DNA of 64,000 nucleotides from Planococcus citri (GCF_950023065.1 NC_088678.1:80385590-80449589), one strand, 5' to 3'. Counted from the first letter of the stretch, positions 12,901 to 25,598 are shown. Made by a program: numbers and translations. Notes: a model not told the origin generated them from the sequence alone.

Positions 12901-14137
12901 GGGTCATTCCATGCCAAATCGGCGGATTTTTGCACGAGGGGTCTTCGATTTTTTTCAAAATCAGATCATTTGTAGAGGTCATCAAACGATGACGAATGAC
13001 GCAAACCGGACATTTTTTCGATTTTTTTTGACGGAGCTGTGGCGCTTCAAAGTTCTCCAAAATGGCTGAAAATGGAAAATTTCAGTTGCAAATTGCTCCG
13101 GTTGTACGTGGTATAGAATTTTGAACTTTTTTTCAAATTGTAGTACTTTGAGAGGGTAATTGACGAGTGATGTCAAAATCAGTGTTGCCATTTTCAAAAA
13201 CCTAAAAAAATCGATTTTAAAACTTATAATTTAAATATAACCACGATGTTCACCAGTAAAAATTCTGAAAAAATTCTCAGTTTTAGTCCTTTTCATGTAG
13301 AATAACATATAAAAAAATTGGACTGGCATCTTTTTTCATTTTCGAGAAAAAAAAATTACAAGTTTTACAATTGCTGCAAAAGTACCATCCGAAACCTAAA
13401 AAATGAAAATTTTTGCATTTTTGAAATATTTTACCAATGTGTAGACGATAATGTGAAAAAATCCCCCTCCCCCCAATTTGTCGACAAATTGACGAAAAAT
13501 GCATTAATTTCACTCTTGAAATAAAAATTTATAGCACGAAAAATGTCAATTCGTTGACAAATGGGGGGAGGGGGATTTTTTTCACATTATCGTCTACACA
13601 TTGGTAAAATATTTCAAAAATGCAAAAATTTTCATTTTTTAGGTTTCGGATGGTACTTTTGCAGCAATTGTAAAACTTGTAATTTTTTTTTCTCGAAAAT
13701 GAAAAAAGATGCCAGTCTAATTTTTTGATATGTTATTCTACATAAAAAGGACTAAAACTGAGAATTTTTTCAGAATTTTTACTCGCCGAGATCGTGGTTA
13801 TATTCAAATTATAAGTTTTAAAATCGATTTTTTTAGGTTTTTGAAAGTGGCAACACTGATTTTGACATCACTCGTCGATTACCCTCTCAAAGTACTACAA
13901 TTTGAAAAAAAGTTCAAAATTCTATACCACGTACAACCGGAGCAATTTGCAACTGAAATTTTCCATTTTCGGCCATTTTGGAGAACTTTGAAGCGCCACA
14001 GCTCCGTCAAAAAAAATCGAAAAAATGTCCGGTTTGCGTCATTCGTCATCGTTTGATGACCTCTACAAATGATCTGATTTTGAAAAAAATCGAAGACCCC
14101 TCGTGCAAAAATCCGCCGATTTGGCATGGAATGACCC
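12901..14137. mobile_element. 1.24-kb palindromic foldback element
   Basis: Two arms of roughly 580 bp are near-identical inverted copies around a ~75-bp spacer (about 13480-13560). The outer ends are GGGTCATTCCATGCC and its complement. AGAT flanks both sides (12897-12900 and 14138-14141), a candidate 4-bp duplication. Open frames inside are mirror shadows of each arm and resemble no known protein. The complete arms predict one very long hairpin if transcribed. Confidence 0.8.
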
Positions 14138-14500
14138 AGATAGCAGCGCTATCTATGGTATAAAAAGATGAAACAACTCCCTTAAAGAGAGAACAAATTT
14201 CGAAAATTATGATGCAGCGCTTCAGGCGGTGAAAACGAGAAGTTCTTTTGTTATCCTGATTTTGGATACAGAAAAAGGCATTTCAAATTCATTTTCTGAG
14301 AATACAAAAGAAGTTCATTTTTTGGCCGCCCGAAGCGCTGTATCAGTTTTTCAACAGAATTCGTTCTCTGTTTAAGCAGTTAGTTTACTTTTTACATTAT
14401 AGATAGCGCCACAGGCATATTTCAAAAATTGAGCTTTTTGCCATAATAGAAAGCAAATAGAGTGTACCAGGGATCGATTACCACTAATTAAGCATCGCTG
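14138..14500. other. Flank between palindrome and satellite
   Basis: No gene seen. Words AGATAGCAGCGCTATCT near 14139 and AGATAGCGCCACAGG near 14400 frame a stretch with GCGCTTCAGGCGG and its near complement GGCCGCCCGAAGCGC. This suggests another short inverted-repeat element abutting the palindrome. Confidence 0.35.
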
Positions 14501-16925
14501 ATCACGTCAAGCTCGTTTGTTTCAAGCGTCGAAGCTTTTTTCTACGCTAAAGTTCAACTTTTTTGAAAAAAAGCTTCATTTCACGGTGAACTTTTAGCTT
14601 TTTGGCAATATCAACACCGGAAACGAATTCACCGACCCCAAAAACCCCCTCTTCGTACTGTTCGTATAGTCTAAAAAGCTGTCTAAAGCTCGCAAAATTG
14701 ATTCAAAAGTTCGAGTATTAGGAGTATCGAACCTCCTAATACTCCATATTCTCCTAATGAAATTGGTCTCATTTAGCACCTAATGGCTAATATTCTCAAA
14801 AATGAGCAAAATTGAAAAATTTTTACTTTTTCAAAATTGAGCTTTTCAGCCGAATGAAAGCCAAATAGGGTGTACGAATAGTCGATTACCACTAATTCGA
14901 TATCGCTGATCACGTCAAGTTCGTTTACTTTAGTCGATCGAGCTATTTTCTTCCTGAAAGCTCAACATTTTTGAAAAAAAAACTTCATTTTGGAGGGAAC
15001 TTGGAGCTTTTTGGAAGAACCAACACCAGAAACGAATTCGCCGTACCCAAAAACCCCCCTATTCGTACAGTCCGTATAGTCTAAAAAGCTCTCTAAAGCT
15101 CGTAAAATTGATTCAAAAGTTCAAGTATTAGGAGCATCGAACCTCCTAATACTCTATATTCTCCTAATGAAATTGGTCTTATTTAGCATCTAATATTCTC
15201 AAAAATGATCAAAGGAAAATTTGTACTTTTTCAAAATTGAGCTTTTCAGCCAAATGAAAGCCAAATAGGGTGTACGAATAGTCGATTACCTCTAATTCGA
15301 CATCGCTGATTACGTCAAGCTCATTGGTTTCAAGCGTCGAAACTTTTTTTATCTGAAAGTTCAACTTTTTTGAAAAAAAGCTTTACTTTTGAGAAAACTT
15401 TGATCTTTTTAGAAGAACCAACACCGGAAGCGAATTCACCGACCCCAAAAACCCCCCTGTTCGTACATTTCGTAAAGTCTAAAAATCTGGCAAAAGCTTG
15501 CAAAATTGATTCAAAAGTTCAAGTATTAGGAGTATCGAACCTCCTAATACTCCATATTCTCCTAATGAAATTGGTCTCATTTAGCACCTAATGGCTAATA
15601 TTCTCAAAAATGAGCAAAATTGAAAAATTTTTACTTTTTCAAAATTGAGCTTTTCAGCCGAATGAAAGCCAAATAGGGTGTACGAATAGTTGATTACCAC
15701 TAATTCGATATCACTGATCACGTCAAGTTCGTTTATTTTAGTCGATCGAGCTTTTTTCTTCCTGAAAGCTCAACTTTTTTTGAAAAAAGCTTCATTTCAC
15801 AGGGAAGTTTGAGCTTCTTGGAAGAACCAACACCGGAAACGAATTCGCCGTACCCAAAAACCCCCCTATTCGTACACTCCTTATAGTCTAAAAAGCTCTC
15901 TAAAGCTCGTAAAATTGATTCAAAAGTTCAAGTATTAGGAGCATCGAACCTCCTAATACTCTATATTCTCCTAATGAAATTGGTCTCACTTAGCATCTAA
16001 TATACTCGAAAATGATCAAAATTGAGAAATTTGTACTTTTTCAAAATTGAGCTTTTCAGCCGAATGAAAACCAAATAGCCTGTACGAATAGTCGATTACC
16101 TCTAATTCGATATCGCTGATCACGTCAAGTTCGTTTACTTTAGTCGATCGAGCTGTTTTCTTCCTGAAAGCTCAACTTTTTTGAAAAAAGCTTCATTTCA
16201 CAGGGAAGTTTGAGCTTTTTGGAAGAACCAACACCGGAAACGAATTCGCCGTACCCAAAAACCCCCCTATTCGTACTGTTCGTACAGTCTAAAAAGCTCT
16301 CTAAAGCTCACAAAATTGATTCAAAAGTTAAAGTATTAGGAGTATCGAACCTCCTAATACTCTATATTCTCCTAATGAAATTGGTCTCTTTTTGCATTAA
16401 ATATACTCAAAAATGATCAAAATTGAAAAATTTTTACTTTTTCAAAATTGAGCTTTTCAGCAGAATGAAAGCCAAATAGGGTGTACGAATAGTCGATTAC
16501 CACTAATTCGACATCGCTGATCACGTCAAGCTCGTTTATTTTAGTCGATCGAGCTTTTTTCTACCTGAAAGCTCAACTTTTTTGAAAAAAAACTCAATTT
16601 TCGAGGGAACTTTGAGCTTTTTGGAAGAACCAACACCAGAAACGAATTCGCTGTACCCAAAAACCCCCCTATCCGTACAGTTTGTATAGCCTAAAAAGCT
16701 CTCTAAAGCTCGCAAAATTGATTCAAAAGTTCAAGTATTAGGAGTATCAAACCTCCTAATACTCTATATTCTCCTAATGAAATTGGTCTTATTTAGCATC
16801 TAATATTCTCAAAAATGATCAAAACTGAAAAATTTGTACTTTTTCAAAATTGAGCTTTTCAGCCGAATGAAAGCCAAATAGCCTGTACGAATAGTCGACT
16901 TCCACTAATTCGACATCGCTGATTA
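14500..16925. repeat. Satellite array, ~404-bp monomer, about six copies
   Basis: The marker CAACACC(G/A)GAAACGAATTC recurs at about 14612, 15021, 15419, 15828, 16229 and 16631, spacings of 398-409 bp. Every monomer carries the small palindrome AGTATTAGGAG(T/C)ATCGAAC followed by CTCCTAATACT. Copies at 14612/15419 and 15021/15828 look pairwise more alike, hinting at a dimeric higher-order unit. Flanks 12600-12665 and 16935-17000 are loosely inverted copies of each other, so the array may sit inside a larger inverted-repeat unit. Confidence 0.85.
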
Positions 16926-17099
16926 ATTTTAAATGCAAAATGGGTCGTATGAGGGGTCAAAATGGGGGTTTATCGATACCAGGAATTAGACGGTGAGCTT
17001 ATTTTTCTCCTAAAGTGGAAATCCGCTGAGTAAACGCTATGTTGAATACTTTATTTCGATTTTTTAAAACTTTTATGTTTAATTTTCAATTTTAACGCT

Positions 17100-17590
17100 T
17101 TTATGAAGCCAATTGAAGAATACGCAGTTCGAATTTACAATTTATTTCATTCAGAGATGCCAACTTACCGGATTAAAAACCGTTTTGTTCGATGACCACA
17201 TTCTCTGAAAAACTCAACGTTTCGAGTAGATTTTGTGCCTTGAGAGTAGGCAACTTCTTCGACGTGATTACATAAAATCACATACTTTCTCTCAATTGAA
17301 AAGCTCGCTGCATAAGTTGGAGACATGATTTTGGGATAAATCGAGGCCGCGGAGTTCGAATTTTAAATTTATTTCATTCAGGAATACCAACTTACCGAAT
17401 TAAAAATAGCTTTATATCGATAACTCACTAAACCTCACTCCCTGAAAAACTCCACGTTTTGAATCATTTTTGCGCCTTGAGAGTAGGCAATTTCTTTGCC
17501 ATTTCAAAGTTTCCCTTAATTTTAAAGCTCTCTACGATCGTGAAGAAGGCAATTCTGGAGTGACTTGGAGCCGCTGAGTTCAAATTCGCA
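17100..17590. repeat. Tandem duplication, ~235-bp unit
   Basis: Two diverged tandem units share TTCGAATTT, then TTTATTTCATTCAG, then CCAACTTACCG, and later GCCTTGAGAGTAGGCAA. No coding content. Confidence 0.7.
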
Positions 17591-18049
17591 ATTTATAATA
17601 ATAACTGGTTATTTGCTTGGTGGTTATTGGTTGATTCATAAATGTACTCACTGTATGTACCGCTTTAAAATTTTTTCACCCAATTCGTAGATTACATTTT
17701 ATAATATAAATAAATAATTACAATTAGGAATCTGGAATCCAGGGTTGTTAGAACTAAATTATTTTGTTTCTGTTAGGTTCTTGGTTCTCACTTATTATTG
17801 AAAAATTCACTATCCTTCATGCATAAAAAAATATGCTCGAGCATAAAAATCCGAGCCATACTAATAACAAAAGGTAAATAAAGAACAATAAAGTAAATAA
17901 CAAAAATAAAATAAAAAATTAAATTTTATTTAGAGTTTCTACATCTTGTTTGAAATTTACAGTTTTATTTTGATTTATATGTAGGTAAGGTTTTCAAGAG
18001 AACTACGTTTTTTTGAATCAATTTCAAAACTTAAAATTTTAGGACTAAG

Positions 18050-18990
18050 TATATCTTTTTCGTCAACTACTGATGAGTTTAAGTCATTTTGAAGCTTCCA
18101 GCAGATTTTTGAAACTTGAAATTTCCACAAAATTTTATCAAATGGAGTTGGAAAACTGGAATTTATACTCTTCTAATTAATTTCAATACATACGCCATGA
18201 AGTCGACTTCAGGTTGTTTCAAGTCATTTTGAAGCTTCCAGCTAGGTACTTTTTGAACCTTCATGACCAAGAGATACCCGTTATTATTTTCAAAATCGTG
18301 GTATTCCAGTCTTAAATCATATTTTCGTCCATCGATTTCATCTTCTTTGAAAATTTGAAAAATTACCCTTTCGCCTCCGTTTGAGGTAGAAAGATGAAAT
18401 TCAGTTTATATTTTATTCTTGGCATTGATCCCGAGGTGGATTGCAAGCAGTTTCAATCCGCTTTGAGCCTCCAGCAGCTTTTTAGAAACTTTTGTTTTTC
18501 AAAAAATGGCACAAAATTTGTCAGAAACAACTTTAGCACTTATATAGGTACTACGCAGAATAAATTTTGGCTTACGAACAGAATTTGATGAAATTTTTAT
18601 AGAAACTTCAAGTTTCAAAAATCTACTGGAAGCTCCAAGATTTTTCAAAAAGTCGTCAGAGGCTCCAAAATGACTTGAACTCACCAGCTGTCGACTTGAT
18701 AGCATATTTAGATTAGAGGGCAGTGTGAATTTCAGATTTTTAACTTCAATTTCATGAAAATTTTAAGTTTCAAAATCTGCTGGAGTCTCCAGAACTGCTC
18801 AAAAAGGTTTGAAACCGTTTCCAATTGATTTGGTAGGTCAAAAATAAAATAGCTGTCTCACATTTCAGCTTTCTAAGTCAATTTGGTGAAATTTTGATTT
18901 TTTTTCTCATTTTAGGCTTAAATTTGATATTCAAAAATTCACCAAATCGACGCTTGAAATTTTGGCTGGTGATGAATTTTTAAATGCTCT
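18050..18990. repeat. Dispersed CTGGAGCCTCCAGC-type repeat
   Basis: Diverged copies of the repeat that forms the array at 26620-27990: words such as TTTTTGAAACTTGAAATTTC and AGCCTCCAGCAG occur in both orientations. No gene is supported between the satellite and the elongase stop codon. Confidence 0.6.
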
Positions 18991-19082
18991 TTCGATCTAG
19001 TTTTTTTTTGTCCAGTTGAAAAAATGTTTTTTGCTTTTTTAAAAAATTATTACCTTTATGTATCTATCTACTTACATTTTTT

Positions 19083-20063
19083 TTACGTTCTCTTACTTTT
19101 TGGTTTTTTACTTAGATAAGACAGATAAAAAAATCTGGCGAATAAACAAAAATAACTAAAATACATGACTGCAGATACGAACATATTAGTTTGAGAAGTT
19201 CCGCATGGCATACCCTTCGACGTGTATTCGAAAACCTTATAATTAACATAGCATCCGACAGCCATTTGACATATTTGCAAAAACGTTATAAGTGCAGAAA
19301 TAAATCTAGGAATACGAATTTTCATCGCTTTGAAAGCGTAATAAGAATACATCAAAGAATGGATGAAAGCATTCATGATGAGAAATGTCCTAGCTGATGA
19401 TGAGAAGTCTTTGGTTGTATACCATCCATAAATTAATGTCAGAATATGATGATACCAGTGCAGGAAAATGAGCGGCTGTTTTCTCAGTACGATGAAAATA
19501 GTGTCACCGAGTTCGGGTAGTTTTGTTAAAACGAACAAAAACGTCCATAAGCTTGAAACTTTGTTTTCCGTCCAAAAACTGAAAAAATAATACTCGTATT
19601 AGATACCTATCTACTCGAGTTTAAATATTTTTAATTACCCAATTAAATTCTATTATCTATTTATTTTTTGAATTCGATCCCTCGAATCTGAAAAATAATT
19701 AGTGGGTAAATATTCCAAATCTGAAATAACTAAGTAAAAATATACGTACTCGGACGAACACACTGAATAGTAGGTGCCTTGATTGAGAGAAAACACGAAC
19801 TCTGGAACTGTTCTTATAAACACGGTAACGCTAAATATTGCCAAAGCAGTATTCCAAATCAGCAATAATTTTGATAGCGAATACGGTTCACGATTCTTCA
19901 TTAAATATTTTATCGAAAATATAATCATCACATAAGCGATACTGAAGTAAAAACTCGCATGCCAGTTTTCTTCCATCCATTTTTTGGCCTCCGAAGCTGA
20001 GTAAAGTTCTTCGAAAGGGAGTAATACTTGGTACTGGTACGATGTCTGATTCGTTTCAACCAT
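19083..20063 (-). CDS. ELOVL6-like very-long-chain fatty acid elongase
   Basis: This is an ER membrane 3-ketoacyl-CoA synthase, the condensing enzyme of fatty-acid elongation. Two coding exons, 20063-19750 (donor GTACGT) and 19578-19083, join in phase (codon 105 split) to give 269 aa, the usual ELOVL6 size. Visible family motifs: KLPELGDT at residues 124-131, the catalytic histidine box HWYHH at 145-149, and N-A-F-I-H-S-L-M-Y-S-Y-Y around 176-187. Several hydrophobic segments fit a seven-pass protein. The tail ends KSKRT, a lysine pattern like ER-retrieval signals. The motif spelling resembles the ELOVL3/6 group that elongates C12-C16 saturated and monounsaturated acyl-CoAs; the exact subgroup is inferred. 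An acceptor GATGCAG lies 14 bases before the ATG, so the leader begins in a distant upstream exon. Confidence 0.93.
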
Positions 20064-20389
20064 CGTGAATATTTAATCTGCATCAAAAGAAGAAGAAAAA
20101 ACAGTCATTTTTCAAGTTGAAAAAATTCGGTAAATTCTAAAAAAAAAAAATCAAAGTTGAAAAAATTGAGAATAATTCCCAGAAACTAAAAACATTTAGA
20201 AAATTACTCGTAAAAAAACATTTAAAAAAAATGAAAAATTATACCAAAAAGGTATTCCAAAAAAATACTTACTCAACGCCGAAAATATATTTTTTTAATT
20301 TATCCAAAAATTACAAGAAATTGTGAAAATTTAGAGCACATTAGATAATTTTTTGTCAGTAGCCAAATTTTTGTGCCAGAAACATTGAG

Positions 20390-22220
20390 GGCTCTTGAAC
20401 TACTCGCACCCTCACTTCGCTCATGTGCTTCGTCTGCCTTTGAGGAGACTCCGTCCCCCCTGCGCCCCCTTGGGCTTTGCCCAACTCTCTTCTTCCTCCT
20501 GCAAAAAGTATGGTAACAAACTTATCTTGACATTCTTGACCCTGAAACAGGTCAAATGGGGTTGGAAGGTTGAAACTGGCAAAAGGGCCTTCGGATACAT
20601 CCTCCCATTGTACTGTGAAAATTTGAACCCTCTAGGTCAATTTGGAGGGGCTGTATAGGCTTTACTAAACGTCAAAATACACATTTGACCCTGGAAAGGG
20701 GTCAAATAGGGTTGGAAGGTTTAAACATGCAAAAGGCACTTCGGGTACACCCTCCCATTGTACTGTAAAAATTTGGACCCTCTAAGGCTGTCTGAAAAAT
20801 TGGAAAACCCGTAAAATAGCAAAAAAATCCTTTTTTGACCCTGAAGAGAGGTCGAATAGGGTTGGAAGGTTGAAACCTGCAAAATGCACTTCGGGTACAC
20901 CCTCCCATTGTACTGTAAAAATTTGGACCCTTTAGGTCAATTTGGAAGGGCTGTAGGCTGTCTGAAAAATTGGAAACCTCATAAAATAGACCAAAAATCC
21001 ACTTTTTGACCCTGGAGAGAGGTCAAATAGGGTTGGAAGATTGAAACCTGCAATAATCACTCATGGGGCACCCTCCCATTGTATGCTGAAAATTTGGACC
21101 TTCAAGATCAATTTTAGGGGTGAGGGGGTTGAAAAGTGGGGTCAAATGTGGTTTTTCCCACCTTATTTGGGGTGGGGATGACCTAGGTAGCTGAAATTTG
21201 AATATGTTGATCACAATGGGAGTACTAACCAATGGTATGATTTTGGACCCTTTTCATCTATTTGAGGTCATATTATGTACCTCCAAAAAAATGACCTTTC
21301 TGTAAAGATGGGGTTGGAAAATTGAAACATGCAAAAGGCACTTCGGGTGCACCCTCCCACTGTACTGTAAAAATTTGGACCCTCCAAGTCAATTTGGAGG
21401 GACTGTAGGCTGTCTGAAAAATTGTAAAACCCGTAAAATAGACCAAAAATCCACTTTTTGACCCTAGAGAGGGGTCAATAGGGTTGGAAGGTTGAAACCT
21501 GCAATAATCACTCATGGGGCACCCTCTCATTGTATTCTGAAAATTCGGACCTTCTAGATCAATTTTAGGGGTGAGGGGGTCAAAAATTGGGGTAAAATGT
21601 GGTTTTTCCCACCTTAAACGGGGTGGGGATGACCTAAGAAGCTGAAATTTGGATACGTTGATCACAATGGGAGTACTGACCAATGGTATGATTTTGGACT
21701 GTTTTCATCTATTTGGGGGTCATATTATGTCCCTCCAAAAAAATGACCTTTCTGTAAAAATGGGGTTGGAAGATTGAAACATGCAAAATGCACTTCGGGT
21801 ACACCCTCCCATTGTACTGTAAAAATTTGGACCCTTTAGGTCAATTTGGAGGGACTGTATGCTTTCTGAAAAATTGGAAACCCTGTAAAATAGACCAAAA
21901 ATCCACTTTTTGACCCTGGAGAGAGGTCAAATAGGGTTGGAAGGTTGAAACCTGCAATAATCACTCATGGGGCACCCTCTCATTGTATGCTGAAAATTTG
22001 GACCTTGTAGATCAATTTTAGGGGTGCGGGGGTCAGAAATTGGGGTCAAATGTGGTTTTTCTCACCTTAAACGGAGTGGGGATGACCTAAGAAGCTGAAA
22101 TTTGGATACGTTGATCACAATGGGGGTACTGACCAATGGTATGATTTTGGACCCTTTTCATCTATTTGGAGTCATATTATGCCCCTCCAAATAAATGACC
22201 TTTCTGTAATTTCCAACTTT
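20390..22220. repeat. Higher-order satellite, ~150-170-bp subunits in ~453-bp units
   Basis: Subunits begin GGGTTGGAAGGTTGAAAC and contain CACTTCGGGTACACCCTC. A second subunit type contains CACTCATGGGGCACCCTC, at about 21058, 21510 and 21963 (spacing ~452 bp), showing a multi-subunit higher-order period. Open frames on the minus strand across it are products of the repeat, not genes. Confidence 0.85.
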
Positions 22221-22389
22221 GACCCTTCAAACTGCGGGGGTTAATTTTAGGTCCTAAAAGAACCCTATTCTCAAGTTTGAGTTGATTTGATCAGTTAGAG
22301 TGGGTTCCAGGTCAAAAAATGTAAAAATCTCGATCGTGCTGAAACTTATAAATAAATAAAAAGATATATATATGAATACACGTACCTAT

Positions 22390-22705
22390 TACCTTGCGGT
22401 GCCCGGGTCTTTTATGGTAATTGTGGTGCCCGCGTACATAGAGGATCACATATATATGTATGATAAAGATGTTTTGGTGCAGTTTGGATTTTTCATCATA
22501 TTATTTAGTCATAGGGTGCTCGATATATAAACTTAGTACTTATGGTGCCCGCCTCAACATTTTTTTTTCACCTTGGAGTGCATTTCACTCGAATCTGCAT
22601 CGTTTTATATAAAAAAAAACCTTGTGGTGCCCCATTTGGGCACCACAAGCCCAAAACCGGGCACCATAATGACTACGTATAATTAAAACGGGCACCACAG
22701 TAACT
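22390..22705. mobile_element. Candidate small element built from GGTGCCCG words
   Basis: At least four forward GGTGCCCG/GGTGCCC words (22399, 22422, 22541, 22624) are followed by reverse CGGGCACCA words (22637-22695), around an AT-rich core. The layout is inverted about the centre like the other small elements here. No duplication of the target was identified, so the ends are approximate. Confidence 0.4.
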
Positions 22706-22709
22706 AAGT

Positions 22710-24140
22710 TTAAATATATACATATATAAAAACTGACACATCAGGAATCGTCTAGTTTGAGCTCAAAACGTCGAGAACTATCAAAATTTTTGACCCCCGG
22801 CCTTTTTATCCAAAGTTGGGCCTACCGCAATAGCCATCATTTTTTACAAAAATTTGGCTAAAAAAATATATTCCAAAAACTGTCATGGTAAATATGACCA
22901 GTACCTATCTATGATACCTAGAAACGATAAAATGTTTCCTACTAGGTAGTGTCATAGTTAATGTACTCGTGTTACGACCATTGAAGGTACCTATTAGGTA
23001 ACCAATATAAAATCATAAGCTGGGAACGTTAATGAGAAGCACAAGAACTGTAGTCTATGTTAATATGGTTTAATGTACCTAGGTATAATTAACGATTATA
23101 TTATACGAATTCGTGTAAACATGTTACTGTTTTACATGTCTCGTGATATCTAAAGTTCGAAATTGGTTTTATTTCATCCGGTATAAGACATAGGTAGCAT
23201 TCGTTGTTGAGTTGAGTGTATAAGGAATGAAATAGGTTCCTGGTTGAGAATATTGTAATGAAAATATTCGCGATAAAACAATGTTAATAGACATTTCGAG
23301 TAGGTACCTATTAGTAGAGTTGTTTCCAGAGAACTACCTACAATATATATTTTGGTTGGATTAACTATATTCGTCATTTTATTACATTACAAAACAAATT
23401 GAAAATATTCAAACAAATTACAAACAATTTTTTTTTTTAAATGAAAAACTGCCAAAAAGGTATTCCAAATAAATAACGCTGAAAATATACATTTTTTTTT
23501 TAATATCCAAGAATTACAAAAAATTGAGAAAATTTAGAGCACGTTAAATAATTTTTTGACCATTTTTCTCATAGGATCTGCACTCTTTAAAAATATTCCA
23601 AAAATTTTAAAAAGTTGAAAAAACTGAAACAAATTTTAAAAATTAAAAAAATTCCAAGAAATTGAAAAAAATACAAAAAATATTTTTGAAAAAATGAAAA
23701 ACTCCCAAAAAGGTGGTATTCCAAGATGAAACTAAAATTTTTTTTTAATCCAAACATTTCAAGAAATTGAGAAAATTCAAACTTCCATTTTTTTCTATTG
23801 ATGCCCTACTACAAAAGGGGGTATGGCTTGTCAAGGATTTGCTTTCAATTATACCTACTCGTAAGTTATAAAATGGTAGGTATGTAGAGATACGTAGGTA
23901 ATCATATTTGAATAGTACTCGTAAAGTCAGCTATCTCATAATCTAATTTACGTCGCGCCAAGAATTTTTCATCACACGTATGGTATTAAAATTCGAGTCA
24001 AGAGTCGCACATGTATAAGAAAAAAAGTAACTTATTTTTAAACAATTTCAAACCTATATACCTACGGCTACAATGTAAAATAAGGAGAACATACAAACTG
24101 CAATTATACTGTAAGATGATTTAAAAAATTGCTATTTACC
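22710..24140. other. Gene-free AT-rich stretch
   Basis: Contains many GGTACCTA-like words and TTAAAAATT-type low-complexity blocks. I see no exon, RNA gene or bounded element. Confidence 0.5.
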
Positions 24141-24141
24141 T

Positions 24142-24260
24142 GTAAATGTAATTCGCCGATAGATTCGGAGCTGAAGACGAATATTTCGTGATTTTGAATT
24201 TTTAGATATTTCACAACAAAAACATTCGAGTGATAAAATCTATGAAAATGTGACTATGAC
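24142..24260 (-). promoter_or_regulatory. Candidate first exon/promoter of the elongase
   Basis: The minus strand reads CGGCGAATTACATTTACAG directly before a GTAAAT donor at 24141-24136. Sequence further upstream contains AACACGTGAG-like and GTGGCCCACTCACG words, but no clear TATA box. Support rests on the donor and on the unexplained acceptor before the coding start. Confidence 0.3.
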
Positions 24261-24399
24261 AGTACAGAACACGTGAGTGGGCCACCACGTAACGAGCAAC
24301 CAATAAACTGACGTGAACTATACGTGTGTGTAAAAACCCATGCTAGGTACCTATTTACTTTCGTCGGCCAGTTTATGTTGCTCGCCATTCGTGAATATA

Positions 24400-24800
24400 T
24401 TAAAAAACTAACGCTGCATTTTACTGATCAATCAATCTCCACAATTTTCAGGCTGATCTGGAGCCTCCAGCGAAAGTTGCTTCTCTCCAGCAATTTCAAA
24501 TCATCCGCAATACTGCCCTAAAAACGTCACGGTATAAAACCATGTCCATCGATTCGATGACAATGATTTGAACCTGTAAAAATGTGCCCTCAAAATTTTT
24601 TCAAAAGCACAATCTTGGAAAAAACAATAATAAAAATTTCAAAATTGGAAACAAATCAACATTTTAGCAAATTTGACGTAGTTATATCCTATTTTCAACC
24701 GCATGAGTCCATTGTTAACAACGGTTTCGAACCAATAAGAACCATTTTGAAGCCTCCAGCAAACTATAGGATTCTCCAATTTTCAAAAAAATTCAGTAAG
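24400..24800. repeat. Dispersed GAGCCTCCAGC repeat copy
   Basis: Words AGCCTCCAGCGAAAG and GAAGCCTCCAGCAAA place this stretch in the same repeat family as 18050-18990 and 26620-27990. No gene seen from here to the end of the dehydrogenase. Confidence 0.5.
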
Positions 24801-25334
24801 TAGGGTGAAAATGGAGTTCAGTACCTATAAACTCGGATTTATCATTTTTTTACGACCCTTTTGATTGATTTATAGGCACGAATCGTCGGAATATTTTAGT
24901 GCTGGTTTGAATGCAAAATCTTTTTATTTGAAATGAAAGAACGAAATAATTGTCCCAGCGTTTACATTGTAGATATCACCAATTCTCACTTTGTATAGAC
25001 TTTTCACCTCGACATTCCCGATTCTCCGACGCAGTATGTCAAAATACATAAGGCAAAATACTCGTAAAATATCTAGTAAAATTGGCACAAACAACTTGAT
25101 GTGCTGCAGATATTGATTTAAGATAGGTGCTGATTGATATCAACTTACGATTTCGTTTGAATGAAATTTGTACTTGGCCTCGTAAATCGTAAATACATAT
25201 GTATTAACGATACTCACGTGTAAATCGTTTTGTTTTTTTTTCTATTTATATTTTATATCTAGGTATTGCCATTTTCGATTCGTAAAATAAAAATTTATGA
25301 CGTCAGTAATGTTCTTGCAGGAGTTTTGTGAGTA

Positions 25335-25540
25335 TATAGGGTTGTACATGTTTAAAACAAATGAAAAAAAAAACAAAACAGTGTTTTAAACAAACAAAAA
25401 ATTTATACCTTCTTGGCTTCTTTTTGTTTAATTTTCAACTTCAATTAGGTACAGTATCTTGCAGAAAAAAAGTGGAATTTGAACTGTATTTTTAGATTTG
25501 CATTTTTCTTCCTGTACTTTTACAAATTTAAATCACACCT
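25335..25540. mobile_element. Truncated TTTAAAAC-type element fragment
   Basis: Begins AGGGTTGTACATGTTTAAAAC, matching the inverted end of the element at 4074-4991. It continues with GTATTTTTAGATTTG and TTCTTCCTGTACTTTT, also present in the element at 63237-63836. The opposite end is missing, so this is a remnant about 60 bases beyond the dehydrogenase stop codon. Confidence 0.6.
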
Positions 25541-25598
25541 TTCAATAAATCTTAATTTAACCTGCAACTGCAACATCTACATAGGTAATAATACCAAT

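Larger units (their letters stand above)
20078..24141 (-). other. Probable elongase 5'UTR intron (~4 kb)
   Basis: An acceptor (GATGCAG, exon resuming at 20077) precedes the ATG. The nearest good donor on the minus strand in the right direction is TTTACAG followed by GTAAATAGC, exon end about 24142. The pairing is inferred from splice signals alone; RNA data would settle it. The intron holds the satellite at 20390-22220 and the motif cluster at 22390-22705. Confidence 0.4.

Noticed and set aside
13730..14163. Open frames with mirrored protein sequence in the palindrome
   Set aside because: The same peptides appear on the opposite strand of the other arm, so they are shadows of the inverted repeat, without homology I recognise.
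21273..21683. 136-codon minus-strand open frame
   Set aside because: Spans the satellite; it repeats the same peptide with each subunit.
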